From assembly GCF_003254705.1 (NCBI RefSeq), contig NZ_QFYR01000001.1, forward strand, positions 1,859,016-1,923,015: a stretch of 64,000 bases of DNA, read 5' to 3'. Position numbers and translations under genes: made by a program. Shown one piece after another: positions 36,005-44,926 of the stretch. The notes below the pieces were generated by a model. That model was given only the letters and a program-made list of their open reading frames with translations, ran no database searches and had not been told where the DNA came from. The stretch is from Phenylobacterium deserti (GTDB lineage Bacteria; Pseudomonadota; Alphaproteobacteria; Caulobacterales; Caulobacteraceae). Positions within the stretch are counted from its first letter, which is position 1. Each line of letters opens with the position of its first letter.

Positions 36005-36814
36005 ATGAGCCTGGACCTAAGCGAGTATCGCTCGTTCGCCCCGAAGCGTCCGAACAGCGGCGTGGCCGCGATGCCTTTCGCCCGTCGGCTGAACCGCTTC
36101 GGCCTCATCGCCCCGACCGTCCTCTCGGCGCTGCGCCAAGCTGCTGAACGGCCGGATTGGCGGGAAGTGGGTGAGCCGCTGGTGGCGGGCGTTTCCGGCG
36201 GCGCGCGAGTGATCCTGTCGGGCTGGGCTGGCGAGGAGCTGCAACTGCCCGACGGAGGGCGTCAGATCTGCCGGATCCTTATACCGGGCGATGTGGTCGG
36301 GCTTCCGCGCTCCCGAGCGCGCGCCGCCTGCGCCATCACCGCACTGACCCCGGTCAGCCTTGCCGACGGCTCGGAGGTTTTTGGGGCTGGCTACGAGCAG
36401 GATCCGACCTTGCGCGCTGCGGCAGCTGCCTTCCAGGAGGAAGCCGAGGCCGCCCTGCTGAACCACCTGCTGCGGCTGGGAAGGCTCAACGCGCTGCAGC
36501 GGACGGCGCACCTGTTCCTGGAGCTCCACGAACGACTGGCGGCGGCCGGGCTGACCCAGGGCGCGCGCTGTCCCATGCCGTTGACGCAGGAAGTGCTGGC
36601 CGACGTGTTGGGTCTATCGGTGGTGCATGTGAACCGCACGCTCCAGACTCTGAAGCGCGAGCGCCTGGTGTCCACCCGTCGCGGCAGTCTCGAGATGCTC
36701 CGGCTGGACGCGCTTGGAGAACTTGCATGCCTGCGGATCGGGCGGGACGGCGCCAGCGCGCCTCGCACCTTCGGGCAAGAAGCCCATGAGGTTGGATCCC
36801 AGCTGATAGCCTGA
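36005..36814 (+). CDS. Crp/Fnr-family transcriptional regulator (paralogue 1)
   Basis: 269 residues. The cyclic-nucleotide-fold domain (about 60-150) has the group's core ILSGWAGEELQLPDGGRQIC then LIPGDVVGLP. The dimerisation helix follows (LLNHLLRLGRLNALQRTAHL). The winged HTH lies at about 195-240: PLTQEVLADVLGLSVVHVNR, then TLQTLKRERLVSTRRG. It lacks the FNR iron-sulfur cysteines and the classical cAMP arginine/serine signature, so the effector is unknown. The 268-base gap before it (35737-36004) is A/T-rich for this DNA and likely holds its promoter. Three similar proteins are encoded elsewhere in the window. Confidence 0.88.
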   Translation: MSLDLSEYRSFAPKRPNSGVAAMPFARRLNRFGLIAPTVLSALRQAAERPDWREVGEPLVAGVSGGARVILSGWAGEELQLPDGGRQICRILIPGDVVGLPRSRARAACAITALTPVSLADGSEVFGAGYEQDPTLRAAAAAFQEEAEAALLNHLLRLGRLNALQRTAHLFLELHERLAAAGLTQGARCPMPLTQEVLADVLGLSVVHVNRTLQTLKRERLVSTRRGSLEMLRLDALGELACLRIGRDGASAPRTFGQEAHEVGSQLIA

Positions 36815-37003
36815 GCTGCGCCGCAGCTCACGGCAGCAGCGTGGCCGCTCTGCATGCGGGCGCTCCGTGGGGCGCCTGCGAATCCAGAGCCGTCGTGAAA
36901 ACAGCACCTTATTGGGCGGATGTTAGTGCCGCTGCGCGCCGGACGCTCATCCTCGGCGCAAACCGGGCGGCGGACGATCGCCTGGGCGACGGATCTGGGT
37001 GAG

Positions 37004-37765
37004 ATGACGCAATCGGCAGTGGAGCGCGCCAGCGCCTTGGAGCGAGCGATCGTTGGGCTGCGGCGCTCCGGCGGCCTTGAGGCGGCGGCGGCGGAGGCGC
37101 TTCGCGCAATCAGCGGACCGATCGAGCGCTATCCCGCCGCCAGGGCTGTGAGCCCGGTCGCCGGCGAGCCCCGCACCAAGTGGATGCTCAGCGGTTGGGC
37201 CTGCGAGATGCGTGTGCTGCCCGATGGACGCCGGCAGATCTACTCGTTCGCCTTGCCGGGGGACGTGGTTCTGTCCCGCCCGGTGAACGTCAGTGGACCG
37301 TGCTCGCTGGTCGCGCTCACGCCCATCGAATGCGTTGACGTGGCGCACCTGCTGTCACGGGCGCGGAAGCCGGATCGCGACGAAATCTCGAAGGCCATGA
37401 ACCGAGCGCTGCACGAGATGCAGGAGCGCCGCTACGAAGCCATCGTCCGACTAGGGCGCCGTTCGGCGGTGCAACGGGTGGCGGATCTATTGCTCGAACT
37501 TCACGACAGACTGAGCGACGTCGGATTGGTGTCGGACGACGGCTTCCGTCTGCCGCTGACCCAGGAGCATTTTGCGGACGCGCTCGGCCTCAGCGTCGTC
37601 CATGTGAATCGCAGCCTTCGGACTTTGAGGCTGAACAAGCTGGTGAACTTCCGTTTCGGCCGGGCGAGCGGCTTCGACAGGGCGGGATTGATCACCTTCA
37701 GCCAGTCGTCGTTGGAATCCCTGCCGCGGACCGCCTTTGCGGGCGGCGACCCGGCGGCCGCTTAG
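37004..37765 (+). CDS. Crp/Fnr-family transcriptional regulator (paralogue 2)
   Basis: 253 residues from the ATG at 37004; an in-frame ATG at 36920 would add 28 less conserved residues. The sensor domain has MLSGWACEMRVLPDGRRQIY then FALPGDVVLSRPVNV. The dimer helix is RRYEAIVRLGRRSAVQRVAD. The HTH is PLTQEHFADALGLSVVHVNR, then SLRTLRLNKLVNFRFGRASG near the end. There are no FNR-type cysteines. It lies 189 bases after paralogue 1, probably a local duplicate, and its 3' end faces the ChrR-like gene (11 bases). Confidence 0.87.
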   Translation: MTQSAVERASALERAIVGLRRSGGLEAAAAEALRAISGPIERYPAARAVSPVAGEPRTKWMLSGWACEMRVLPDGRRQIYSFALPGDVVLSRPVNVSGPCSLVALTPIECVDVAHLLSRARKPDRDEISKAMNRALHEMQERRYEAIVRLGRRSAVQRVADLLLELHDRLSDVGLVSDDGFRLPLTQEHFADALGLSVVHVNRSLRTLRLNKLVNFRFGRASGFDRAGLITFSQSSLESLPRTAFAGGDPAAA

Positions 37766-37775
37766 CTGTGGCGAG

Positions 37776-38306
37776 CTAGGCGTTCAGCTCATCGTCCCAG
37801 GCCTCGTCCGACGTCGTGAAGAGGCCGTAGAAGCCGGCCTCCTTGTTGGCGACGAGTTCGCGCTGTTGGTCCAGGCCTGGAGCCCAGAGATCGCCAACGC
37901 TGGCGGCATGGCCCTGGTGCGTGAAGCCCCCGGCCAGGATGACCAGTTCGTCCATTCGGCGCGCCATGGAGCCTGGCAGCCTCGCGCCAGGATCGGCACG
38001 GATCTGGACCACCAGTTCGCCCAGGCCGCTGACGTCTCTGACAGGAGAGATCTCCACACCAGGGCACAGGGTGCGCCAGTCGTCCCCCGCAGGCGCGACC
38101 CAGGCTGCCGGCGCAGAGGCGCCCATGGACTGCACGGCGCCCGCGCACTTCGGACATAGCGCAATGTGCTGGACGATGAGCAGGGCGGTTCCCGGGGAGC
38201 AATCGCCGAGGGCGTAGGCCGCCAGGCTCTCCGTGGAGGGATGGTGGCTTAGGGGAGACGCCGCGGGACGGATCGCGGACGGCGGCTCAATCGACTCTGC
38301 TGACAC
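37776..38306 (-). CDS. Orphan ChrR-like anti-sigma/cupin protein
   Basis: 176 residues from a GTG start. The N-terminal zinc-binding anti-sigma motif is intact: HHPSTESLAAYALGDCSPGT, then IVQHIALCPKCAG, giving the His, HxxxCxxC arrangement of ChrR. The C-terminal half is cupin-like (VVQIRADPGARLPGSMARRM, ELVILAGGFTHQGHAASVGD), but the HxH and Glu metal ligands expected after the ARLP stretch are not visible. ChrR proteins hold an ECF sigma factor until singlet oxygen or similar stress. No sigma gene adjoins in this window. The 161-base region upstream (38307-38467) holds GAACGG/CCGTTC inverted repeats. Confidence 0.78.
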   Translation of the reverse strand: MSAESIEPPSAIRPAASPLSHHPSTESLAAYALGDCSPGTALLIVQHIALCPKCAGAVQSMGASAPAAWVAPAGDDWRTLCPGVEISPVRDVSGLGELVVQIRADPGARLPGSMARRMDELVILAGGFTHQGHAASVGDLWAPGLDQQRELVANKEAGFYGLFTTSDEAWDDELNA

Positions 38307-38467
38307 GCTGTTTCACTCCAACGCCCGCGCCACGCACTCTGTGATGCGGCTGAAACCCACATGAACGGAAAAGTCGCCGTTCGTGAACGCCCTCAAACGT
38401 CGGGACGGCGAAGTTGATCTGCAAGACGGCGCTGGCGCCACTTCCGTGATCGTTAAACCCGCTGGCC

Positions 38468-41400
38468 CTAGCTGAGCAGGAACGAGGTCTGGGTGAGGGC
38501 ATAGCGGTTGGAGAGGGTGGCGAACTGCACGGCGTCGGCGGCGTCGCCTCCGTTCAGGTCGAGGTAAAGGGCGCCGTTGGCGGCGGTATAGTGCAGGGCC
38601 GCCACGCCGGCCTCGGTGGCGCCCAGGCCGTTGACGAACAGCACCTGGCCGCCGGCGATCCCGAAGCCCTGCAGATCCAGCTCGATCTTGTCGTTGCCGC
38701 TGAAGTCGGTGATCACGTCGACGCTGCCGTCGAGGCTCTCGAAGCGGAACACGTCGAGTCCCGAGCTGCCGGTCAGGTTGTCTGCGCCCGCGCCGCCTAC
38801 GATGGTGTCGTTGTCGTTGTTGCCCTTCAGGACGTCGTCGCCCGCTCCGCCGCGGATCAGGTCGTTCTGGTCGCCGCCGGACACGGTGTCGGCGCCTTCG
38901 CCGCCGTCCAGCACGTCGTCGCCTGCGTTGCCGAAGATCTTGTCGTTTCCGCCCACGCCCTGGATCGTGTCGGCCGCCGCGCCGCCGTTCAGCGTATCGG
39001 CGCCGCTGGTGCCCATCAGCACGAAGGCCTCGTCGTTGATGATCGAGCCTGTGGCCGTGGCTTGGGTGATGGCGGTGACGCCGGACGCGTTCGACAGGGT
39101 GACGGTGAAGCCTTCGTCGGGCTCGAACGCCGTGTCTCCGGCGACGTTCAGCGTGATCACCTGTGAGCTCTCGCCAGGCGCGAAGCTGACCTGACCGCTG
39201 GGCAGGCTTCCGCCGAAGTCAGCCGCATCGGCCGCGGCGCTTCCGGATCCGCTCACCGTCCAGTCCGCCGTGGTGGTCATCGACAGGTCGCCCGAGCGGG
39301 TGACGGTGAAGGTGAAGGCGGTGGAGCCGCTGTTTCCTTCCATCTGGCTGGCGCTGGTGGCGGCGAGGCTGAGGGAGGTCGGTGCGCCATCGTCGTTGAC
39401 GATCGATCCGACGGCCGTCGCCTGGGTGATGATCGGCCCGCCGGAAGGATCGGACAGGGTGACGGTGAAGCCCTCGTCCGTCTCGAACGTCGTGTCTCCC
39501 GCCACTTCCACCGTAATCAGCTTGGAGCTCTCGCCGGCCGCGAAGCTGACCTGACCGCTCGGCAAGGTCCCGCCGAAGTCGGCCGCATCGGCCGGATTGG
39601 TCCCGGAGCCGCTCACCGCCCAATTGGCCGTCACCGCGGCCGACAGATCGCCGGCGCGCGTGACGGTGAAGGTGAACACCGAGGGCCCGCTGTTGCCCTC
39701 CGCCAGGCTGGCGCTTGTCGCAGACAGGCTCAACGAAGGGGGAAGAGGGTCGTCATTGGCTATCAAGCCGGAGGCTGTCGCCTGGGAGATCACTGAGCCG
39801 CCGGAGGCATTCGACAGGGTGACGGTGAAGCCCTCGTCGGCCTCGAACACCTTGTCGCCCGCGACATCCAACGTGATCAGCTTCGAGCTCTCGCCAGCGG
39901 CGAAGTTGACCTGACCACTCGGCAGCGCTCCGCCGAAATCGTCGGCGTCAGCTGGCGCTGCGCCAGATCCGCTCACGCTCCAGTCTGCCGTCGTCGCCCC
40001 TGAGAGGTCGCCCGACCGGGAAACGGTGAAGGTGAATGCGGTGGAGCCGCTGTCGCCCTCGCCTCGACTGGCGTCCGTTGCGGCGAGGCTCAGGGAAGGG
40101 GCGGTGTCGTCGTTTACGATTACGCCGCTCGCGGTGGCTTGGGTGAGGGCCGCACCCGAAGGGTTCGAAAGTGTGAGGGTGAAGCCTTCGTCGACCTCGA
40201 AAGCCGCGTCTCCAGACACTCCGATCGTGACCTGCTTAGAGCTTTCCCCGGCGGCGAACGTGACTTGGCCGCTCGGCAGCGCACCTGAGAAGTCGGCGGC
40301 GTCGGCCGGAGCGGCGCCAGACCCACTCACCGCCCAGCTTGCCGAAGAGACCCCCGATAGGTCGCCTGAGCGCGTCACTGTGAAGGTGAAGGTCGTTGTG
40401 CCGCCATGGCCCTCGGCCTTGCTGACGTCCGTGGCGACGACGCTGAGCGCCGGCGCGGCTACGGCGCCGTTGGTGAACCCGACCGAGGTCTGGGTGAGGG
40501 CATAGCGGTTGGAGAGGGTGGCGAACTGCACGGCGTCGGCGGCGTCTCCTCCGTTCAGGTCGAGGTAAAGGGCGCCGTTGGCGGCGGTGTAGTGCAGGGC
40601 CGCCACGCCGGCCTCGGTGGCGCCCAGGCCGTTGACGAACAGCACCTGGCCGCCGGCGATCCCGAAGCCCTGCAGATCCAGCTCGATCTTGTCGTTGCCA
40701 CTGAAGTCGGTGATCACGTCGACGCTGCCGTCGAGGCTCTCGAAGCGGAACACGTCGAGGCCCGAGCTGCCGGTCAGGTTGTCTGCGCCCGCGCCGCCTA
40801 CGATGGTGTCGTTGTCGTTGTTGCCCTTCAGGACGTCGTCGCCCGCTCCGCCGCGGATCAGGTCGTTCTGGTCGCCGCCGGACACGGTGTCGGCGCCTTC
40901 GCCGCCGTCCAGCACGTCGTCGCCTGCGTTGCCGAAGATCTTGTCGTTTCCGCCCACGCCCTGGATCGTGTCGGCCGCCGCGCCGCCGTTCAGCGTATCG
41001 GCGCCGCTGGTGCCCATCAGCACGAAGGCCTCGTCGTTGATGATCGAGCCTGTGGCCGTGGCTTGGGTGATGGCGGTGACGCCGGACGCGTTCGACAGGG
41101 TGACGGTGAAGCCTTCGTCGGGCTCGAACGCCGTGTCTCCGGCGACGTTCAGCGTGATCACCTGTGAGCTCTCGCCAGGCGCGAAGCTGACCTGACCGCT
41201 GGGCAGGCTTCCGCCGAAGTCAGCCGCATCGGCCGCGGCGCTTCCGGATCCGCTCACCGTCCAGTCCGCCGTGGTGGTCATCGACAGGTCGCCCGAGCGG
41301 GTGACGGTGAAGGTGAAGGCGGTGGAGCCGCTGTTTCCTTCCATCTGGCTGGCGCTGGTGGCGGCGAGGCTGAGGGAGGTCGGTGCGCCATCGTCGTTGA

Positions 41401-43972
41401 CGATCGATCCGACGGCCGTCGCCTGGGTGATGATCGGCCCGCCGGAAGGATCGGACAGGGTGACGGTGAAGCCCTCGTCCGTCTCGAACGTCGTGTCTCC
41501 CGCCACTTCCACCGTAATCAGCTTGGAGCTCTCGCCGGCCGCGAAGCTGACCTGACCGCTCGGCAAGGTCCCGCCGAAGTCGGCCGCATCGGCCGGATTG
41601 GTCCCGGAGCCGCTCACCGCCCAGTTGGCCGTCACCGCGGCCGACAGATCGCCGGCGCGCGTGACGGTGAAGGTGAACACCGAGGGGCCGCTGTTCCCCT
41701 CAGCCACGCTGGCGCTCGTCGCAGACAGGCTCAACGAGGGCGGGGTCAGGGTGATGACGTTGTTGCTGAGCCCGCCGCTGCTTCCGATGGAAAGGACCCC
41801 GGACACAGCGCCCTGAAGCGTGACGACAGTTTCGAAGGAGCCGTTGTTGTCGCCGTCAATCCTGAGGAGGGTGTCTGCGCCACTCCTCTCGAGCTGCACG
41901 TTCGTTGTGCTGGTCAGGCTGTGGCTCAGCATGATCCGGTCGCCGTCATAGTCGCGGATCACGTCACCGTTCAGCTCCAGGCGCGAGCCCTGAATGGTGT
42001 CGATGCCAGCGCCGCCGGTGATCGTGTCGGCGCCCAGTCCGCCGATCAGGGTATCGGCGTCCCCGCCGCCGATCAGGATGTTGTCGGCCTCGTTGCCGGT
42101 GGCCTTGAAGGGGCCCGCCCCCGTGAAAACGAGATCTTCCACGTTGGCGGGGAGGACGTAGGTCGCAAGTGCGGTTTCGACCCGGTCGCGGCCCGCGTCT
42201 GCGGTCTCGGTGACCACGTCCCCCACCTGCACGATGTAGGCGTCGTCGCCAGCGCCGCCTGCGAGGGTGTCCTTGAGCTTGTCTGCGCCGCCGCTGAGAG
42301 TGTCGTCGCCCGCGCCCCCGGTGATCTTGTTGACGAGGTCGTTGCCGGTCCCCTGAAATCCGACGCCAGAGCCGAGCCCTGTGAAGGTGAGTTTCTCGAT
42401 ATACGCGCCGAGGGTGTAGCTCGACAGGGTGGTTTTGACCGTGTCCGTGCCACCGGCATCGCCGCCGCCGACAGGATCGACTTCGCTGACCACGTCGCCG
42501 ACGTTATCCACGGTGTAGCTGTCGTTGCCCGCTCCGCCCCGCAGGGTGTCTGCGCCTGCCTGCCCATCCAGGGCGTCGTTGCCGATGCCGCCGATGATCA
42601 GGTTGTTGCTGACGTTGCCAAAGCCCTTGAAGGCCGCCGTTCCCGCATAGACCAGCTCCTCGACATTCGGCCGGAGTATGTAGGTCGTAAGCTCGGTCTG
42701 AACCCTGTCGCGCCCGGCGTCGACCAGCTCGGTGATCACATCACCTGCCATGACGACGTAGAGATCGTCGCCTGCGCCGCCGACCAGGGTGTCGTTCAAC
42801 GCGTCCAGACCACCGGTCAGGGTGTCGGCGCCGAAGCCCCCGGTGATCAGATTGGCCAGCTCGTTGCCGGTTCCTGCGAAGTTGCCGGCGCCGACGAAGG
42901 TCAGGTTCTCGATGTTGGCGCTGAGAGTCACGTCGGTGAAGATCGTGCGTACAGTGTCCCTGCCTTCGCCTACGAACTCGACCACCACGTCGCCAGCGTC
43001 ATCCACGGCGTAGATGTCATCGCCCACGCCGCCGATCATCGTGTCGGCGCCGCTTCCGCCATTCAGGAAGTCGCCACCGCCGAGACCGACCAGCTTGTTG
43101 GCCCCGCTGTCGCCGGTAAGCACGTCGCGGTAGGCTGAGCCTTCGAGGTTCTCGATCGACACAAGCTGGTCAGGCGTTGACCGCGAGAGCGAGCTGTCCT
43201 CGTTCGCCATGCGCGCCACCAACGCGGCGTACCAGTCAGCCGCAATCTTCTGGTAGCCGGAGGCGTTCGGATGCAGGCCGGGGTCATGCGGCGGCGCCGT
43301 GATGTCCGCCGGCGTCAGGTCGCTCATGTCGACGAATGTGACGTCCACACCCGCCGCACGCTTCTGGGCGATGAGATCCGGGATCATCGCATTGTAAGCC
43401 TGCGCCAGCGCGATCCGGGTCGCGGGCTGGTCAGCCGTCATCGGCGGGATCGGGCCGACAAACAGCGTTGGGGCATTCGGCTGAGCCGCGATATCGTCGA
43501 TCAGCCGCGAGAGCTTGCCGAGGATCTGCGTCGCTGTTGGAAGCGGATTGCCCTTGGTGTTGTTGGTGCCGGCGATCAGCAGCATCACGTCCGGCTTGGC
43601 GGCGGAAATCCAGGCGGCGACGTTGGCGTCCATCTGGTCGATGGTCCAACCTGGGTGCCCTTCGTTGTCAGGGTCGCCGATGTTTCCAGCGACCACGGAG
43701 CCCACGAAGTTGATCGCCAGATCGCCAGCGACCGTCAGGTCCCACAAAGGGCCGCGGTAGCCCCCGGCAGTTTCGTACTGAACTCCGAAGGTGATGGAGT
43801 CGCCAAGCGGCATGACGCGCGGGGCATACTGGACGGCGCCGTCGGCGATGCTGGCCATGACGCCTGTGGTGGCGTTCGAATAGCTCGCAGTGTCGTTTCC
43901 GCCGCCGCCATTCAGGGTCTCGCCGCCGGTCATCCCGGAAAGGAGATCGTCCCCGTCCGAACCGGTGGGCAT
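38468..43972 (-). CDS. Giant secreted SGNH-hydrolase / RTX / Calx-beta protein
   Basis: 1834 residues. After a short RTX-like start, an SGNH/GDSL esterase domain spans about 50-255: nucleophile Ser in MPLGDSITFG, GHPGWTIDQMDANV, Asn in LIAGTNNTKG, and the terminal His in DPGLHPNASGYQKIA. About 290-690 are hemolysin-type calcium-binding repeats (GGSGADTMIGGVGDDIYAVD type). From about 740 come six Calx-beta repeats (AEGNSGPSVFTFTVTRAGDL type) interrupted and ended by two RTX blocks. There is no signal peptide; RTX arrays and an acidic C-terminus with ALTQTSFLLS predict type I secretion, but no T1SS genes are in the window. A 2001-bp internal duplication is present. Substrate may be an acetylated polysaccharide (inference). 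Confidence 0.9.
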   Translation of the reverse strand: MPTGSDGDDLLSGMTGGETLNGGGGNDTASYSNATTGVMASIADGAVQYAPRVMPLGDSITFGVQYETAGGYRGPLWDLTVAGDLAINFVGSVVAGNIGDPDNEGHPGWTIDQMDANVAAWISAAKPDVMLLIAGTNNTKGNPLPTATQILGKLSRLIDDIAAQPNAPTLFVGPIPPMTADQPATRIALAQAYNAMIPDLIAQKRAAGVDVTFVDMSDLTPADITAPPHDPGLHPNASGYQKIAADWYAALVARMANEDSSLSRSTPDQLVSIENLEGSAYRDVLTGDSGANKLVGLGGGDFLNGGSGADTMIGGVGDDIYAVDDAGDVVVEFVGEGRDTVRTIFTDVTLSANIENLTFVGAGNFAGTGNELANLITGGFGADTLTGGLDALNDTLVGGAGDDLYVVMAGDVITELVDAGRDRVQTELTTYILRPNVEELVYAGTAAFKGFGNVSNNLIIGGIGNDALDGQAGADTLRGGAGNDSYTVDNVGDVVSEVDPVGGGDAGGTDTVKTTLSSYTLGAYIEKLTFTGLGSGVGFQGTGNDLVNKITGGAGDDTLSGGADKLKDTLAGGAGDDAYIVQVGDVVTETADAGRDRVETALATYVLPANVEDLVFTGAGPFKATGNEADNILIGGGDADTLIGGLGADTITGGAGIDTIQGSRLELNGDVIRDYDGDRIMLSHSLTSTTNVQLERSGADTLLRIDGDNNGSFETVVTLQGAVSGVLSIGSSGGLSNNVITLTPPSLSLSATSASVAEGNSGPSVFTFTVTRAGDLSAAVTANWAVSGSGTNPADAADFGGTLPSGQVSFAAGESSKLITVEVAGDTTFETDEGFTVTLSDPSGGPIITQATAVGSIVNDDGAPTSLSLAATSASQMEGNSGSTAFTFTVTRSGDLSMTTTADWTVSGSGSAAADAADFGGSLPSGQVSFAPGESSQVITLNVAGDTAFEPDEGFTVTLSNASGVTAITQATATGSIINDEAFVLMGTSGADTLNGGAAADTIQGVGGNDKIFGNAGDDVLDGGEGADTVSGGDQNDLIRGGAGDDVLKGNNDNDTIVGGAGADNLTGSSGLDVFRFESLDGSVDVITDFSGNDKIELDLQGFGIAGGQVLFVNGLGATEAGVAALHYTAANGALYLDLNGGDAADAVQFATLSNRYALTQTSVGFTNGAVAAPALSVVATDVSKAEGHGGTTTFTFTVTRSGDLSGVSSASWAVSGSGAAPADAADFSGALPSGQVTFAAGESSKQVTIGVSGDAAFEVDEGFTLTLSNPSGAALTQATASGVIVNDDTAPSLSLAATDASRGEGDSGSTAFTFTVSRSGDLSGATTADWSVSGSGAAPADADDFGGALPSGQVNFAAGESSKLITLDVAGDKVFEADEGFTVTLSNASGGSVISQATASGLIANDDPLPPSLSLSATSASLAEGNSGPSVFTFTVTRAGDLSAAVTANWAVSGSGTNPADAADFGGTLPSGQVSFAAGESSKLITVEVAGDTTFETDEGFTVTLSDPSGGPIITQATAVGSIVNDDGAPTSLSLAATSASQMEGNSGSTAFTFTVTRSGDLSMTTTADWTVSGSGSAAADAADFGGSLPSGQVSFAPGESSQVITLNVAGDTAFEPDEGFTVTLSNASGVTAITQATATGSIINDEAFVLMGTSGADTLNGGAAADTIQGVGGNDKIFGNAGDDVLDGGEGADTVSGGDQNDLIRGGAGDDVLKGNNDNDTIVGGAGADNLTGSSGLDVFRFESLDGSVDVITDFSGNDKIELDLQGFGIAGGQVLFVNGLGATEAGVAALHYTAANGALYLDLNGGDAADAVQFATLSNRYALTQTSFLLS
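38484..39740 (-). repeat. Duplicated segment, copy B, inside the giant RTX gene
   Basis: About 1257 bases nearly identical to 40485-41741, exactly 2001 bases (667 codons) away in the same orientation. It encodes two Calx-beta repeats and one RTX block. Only scattered single-base differences are seen over the first ~1.1 kb, rising toward the 39.7 kb end. This is much lower divergence than between the other Calx-beta repeats. Confidence 0.92.
40485..41741 (-). repeat. Duplicated segment, copy A, inside the giant RTX gene
   Basis: Partner of 38484-39740. In this copy the RTX block is followed by SVGFTNGAVAAPALSVV and further Calx-beta repeats, whereas copy B ends the protein with SFLLS. The unit is thus a Calx-beta pair plus the terminal RTX domain, copied into an internal position. 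Confidence 0.92.
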
Positions 43973-44119
43973 GACAGGCCTCCGAAGATCGGGTTAGCCG
44001 CGGGGCGGCGATAAGTCCTTGTGTCTAGCCCGAGGGAGCGTCGCCAGATCTAACAACGGACATATTCTGCGGCCGTCAGCAGACTGGTCCGATCGGGCGT
44101 GGTGTCGCTGAACCAATCT

Positions 44120-44926
44120 TCAGGCTGCCGAGTGAGAGGCGACGCTCGCAGGAGGTCTCACCACCGTTCCGCTCGCCCAGCTCCTCGCCTCGTTGGGCCT
44201 CACCGCCGGCGCGCGGGCTGCAGGCGCGGGCGCCTCGAAACGCCACGGCTCGTAGCAGGCGATGCCGGCCAGCTTGTAGCGGTCATGCAGGGTGACCACG
44301 CCACGCCGCAACGTGATCAAATTGTCCCGTCTGAGCTTCTGCAGGGTGCGGTTGATGTGCACGAGGCTGAGCCCCAATGCCTCGCCGAACACCTGTTGCG
44401 TGATCGGCATTCTGAAGGAGTCGTTCTTCGCCAAGCCAACCCGCTCCAGGCGGTCATAGAGCTCCAATAGCAGGTTCAGAACGCGTTCCGCTGCGGTCAG
44501 GCGACCGACGCGGACGAGGTGGTTCATCAACTGCTCTTCGTCGCGGCTGGCGGCGTCGGCCAGCCTTGTGGCCCATCCGGCGCTCCGCGAGGCTGGCAGA
44601 AGATCGGCATCCCCGAGGGTGGTGTTCGTCAGGGCGAAGAACATCCGGCCTTCGCTTGGCGAACTCAGCCGGACGAGATCCCCGGGCAGTTCGAAGGAGA
44701 AGACGTAGCGGCGTCCGTCGCGCAGGATCACCGCCTCGGCCAGCCATCCGGACAAGACGACCTCGACGCCGCCGGAACGGCCTCCCTCCGCGTAGATGGA
44801 GGCGCCTGGCGAGAAGCGGCGGGTGCGCCGCCAGAACATCTCGTCAGTGTCGGAATGCGACGGCATGTCCGAGACATAGGCGCACGGGCTACGCCCAATG
44901 CTGAGACCATTCGCGAGCGATTGCAT
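44120..44926 (-). CDS. Crp/Fnr-family transcriptional regulator (paralogue 3)
   Basis: 268 residues; the ATG at 44926 is assumed, and a later start at MPSHSDTDEMFW is possible. The sensor domain carries VVLSGWLAEAVILRDGRRYV then FELPGDLVRLSSP. The dimer helix is MNHLVRVGRLTAAERVLNLL. The HTH is PITQQVFGEALGLSLVHINR, then TLQKLRRDNLITLRRG. An unusual Ala/Pro-rich tail of about 40 residues follows. It has no FNR cysteines. It stands at the left edge of the polysaccharide locus and could regulate it (inference). Confidence 0.87.
   Translation of the reverse strand: MQSLANGLSIGRSPCAYVSDMPSHSDTDEMFWRRTRRFSPGASIYAEGGRSGGVEVVLSGWLAEAVILRDGRRYVFSFELPGDLVRLSSPSEGRMFFALTNTTLGDADLLPASRSAGWATRLADAASRDEEQLMNHLVRVGRLTAAERVLNLLLELYDRLERVGLAKNDSFRMPITQQVFGEALGLSLVHINRTLQKLRRDNLITLRRGVVTLHDRYKLAGIACYEPWRFEAPAPAARAPAVRPNEARSWASGTVVRPPASVASHSAA

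Noticed and set aside
38591..41195. Plus-strand frames of 190-250 codons opposite the RTX gene
   Set aside because: They repeat exactly with the 2001-bp duplication and are Val/Ala/Pro-rich shadows of the Calx-beta and RTX code.
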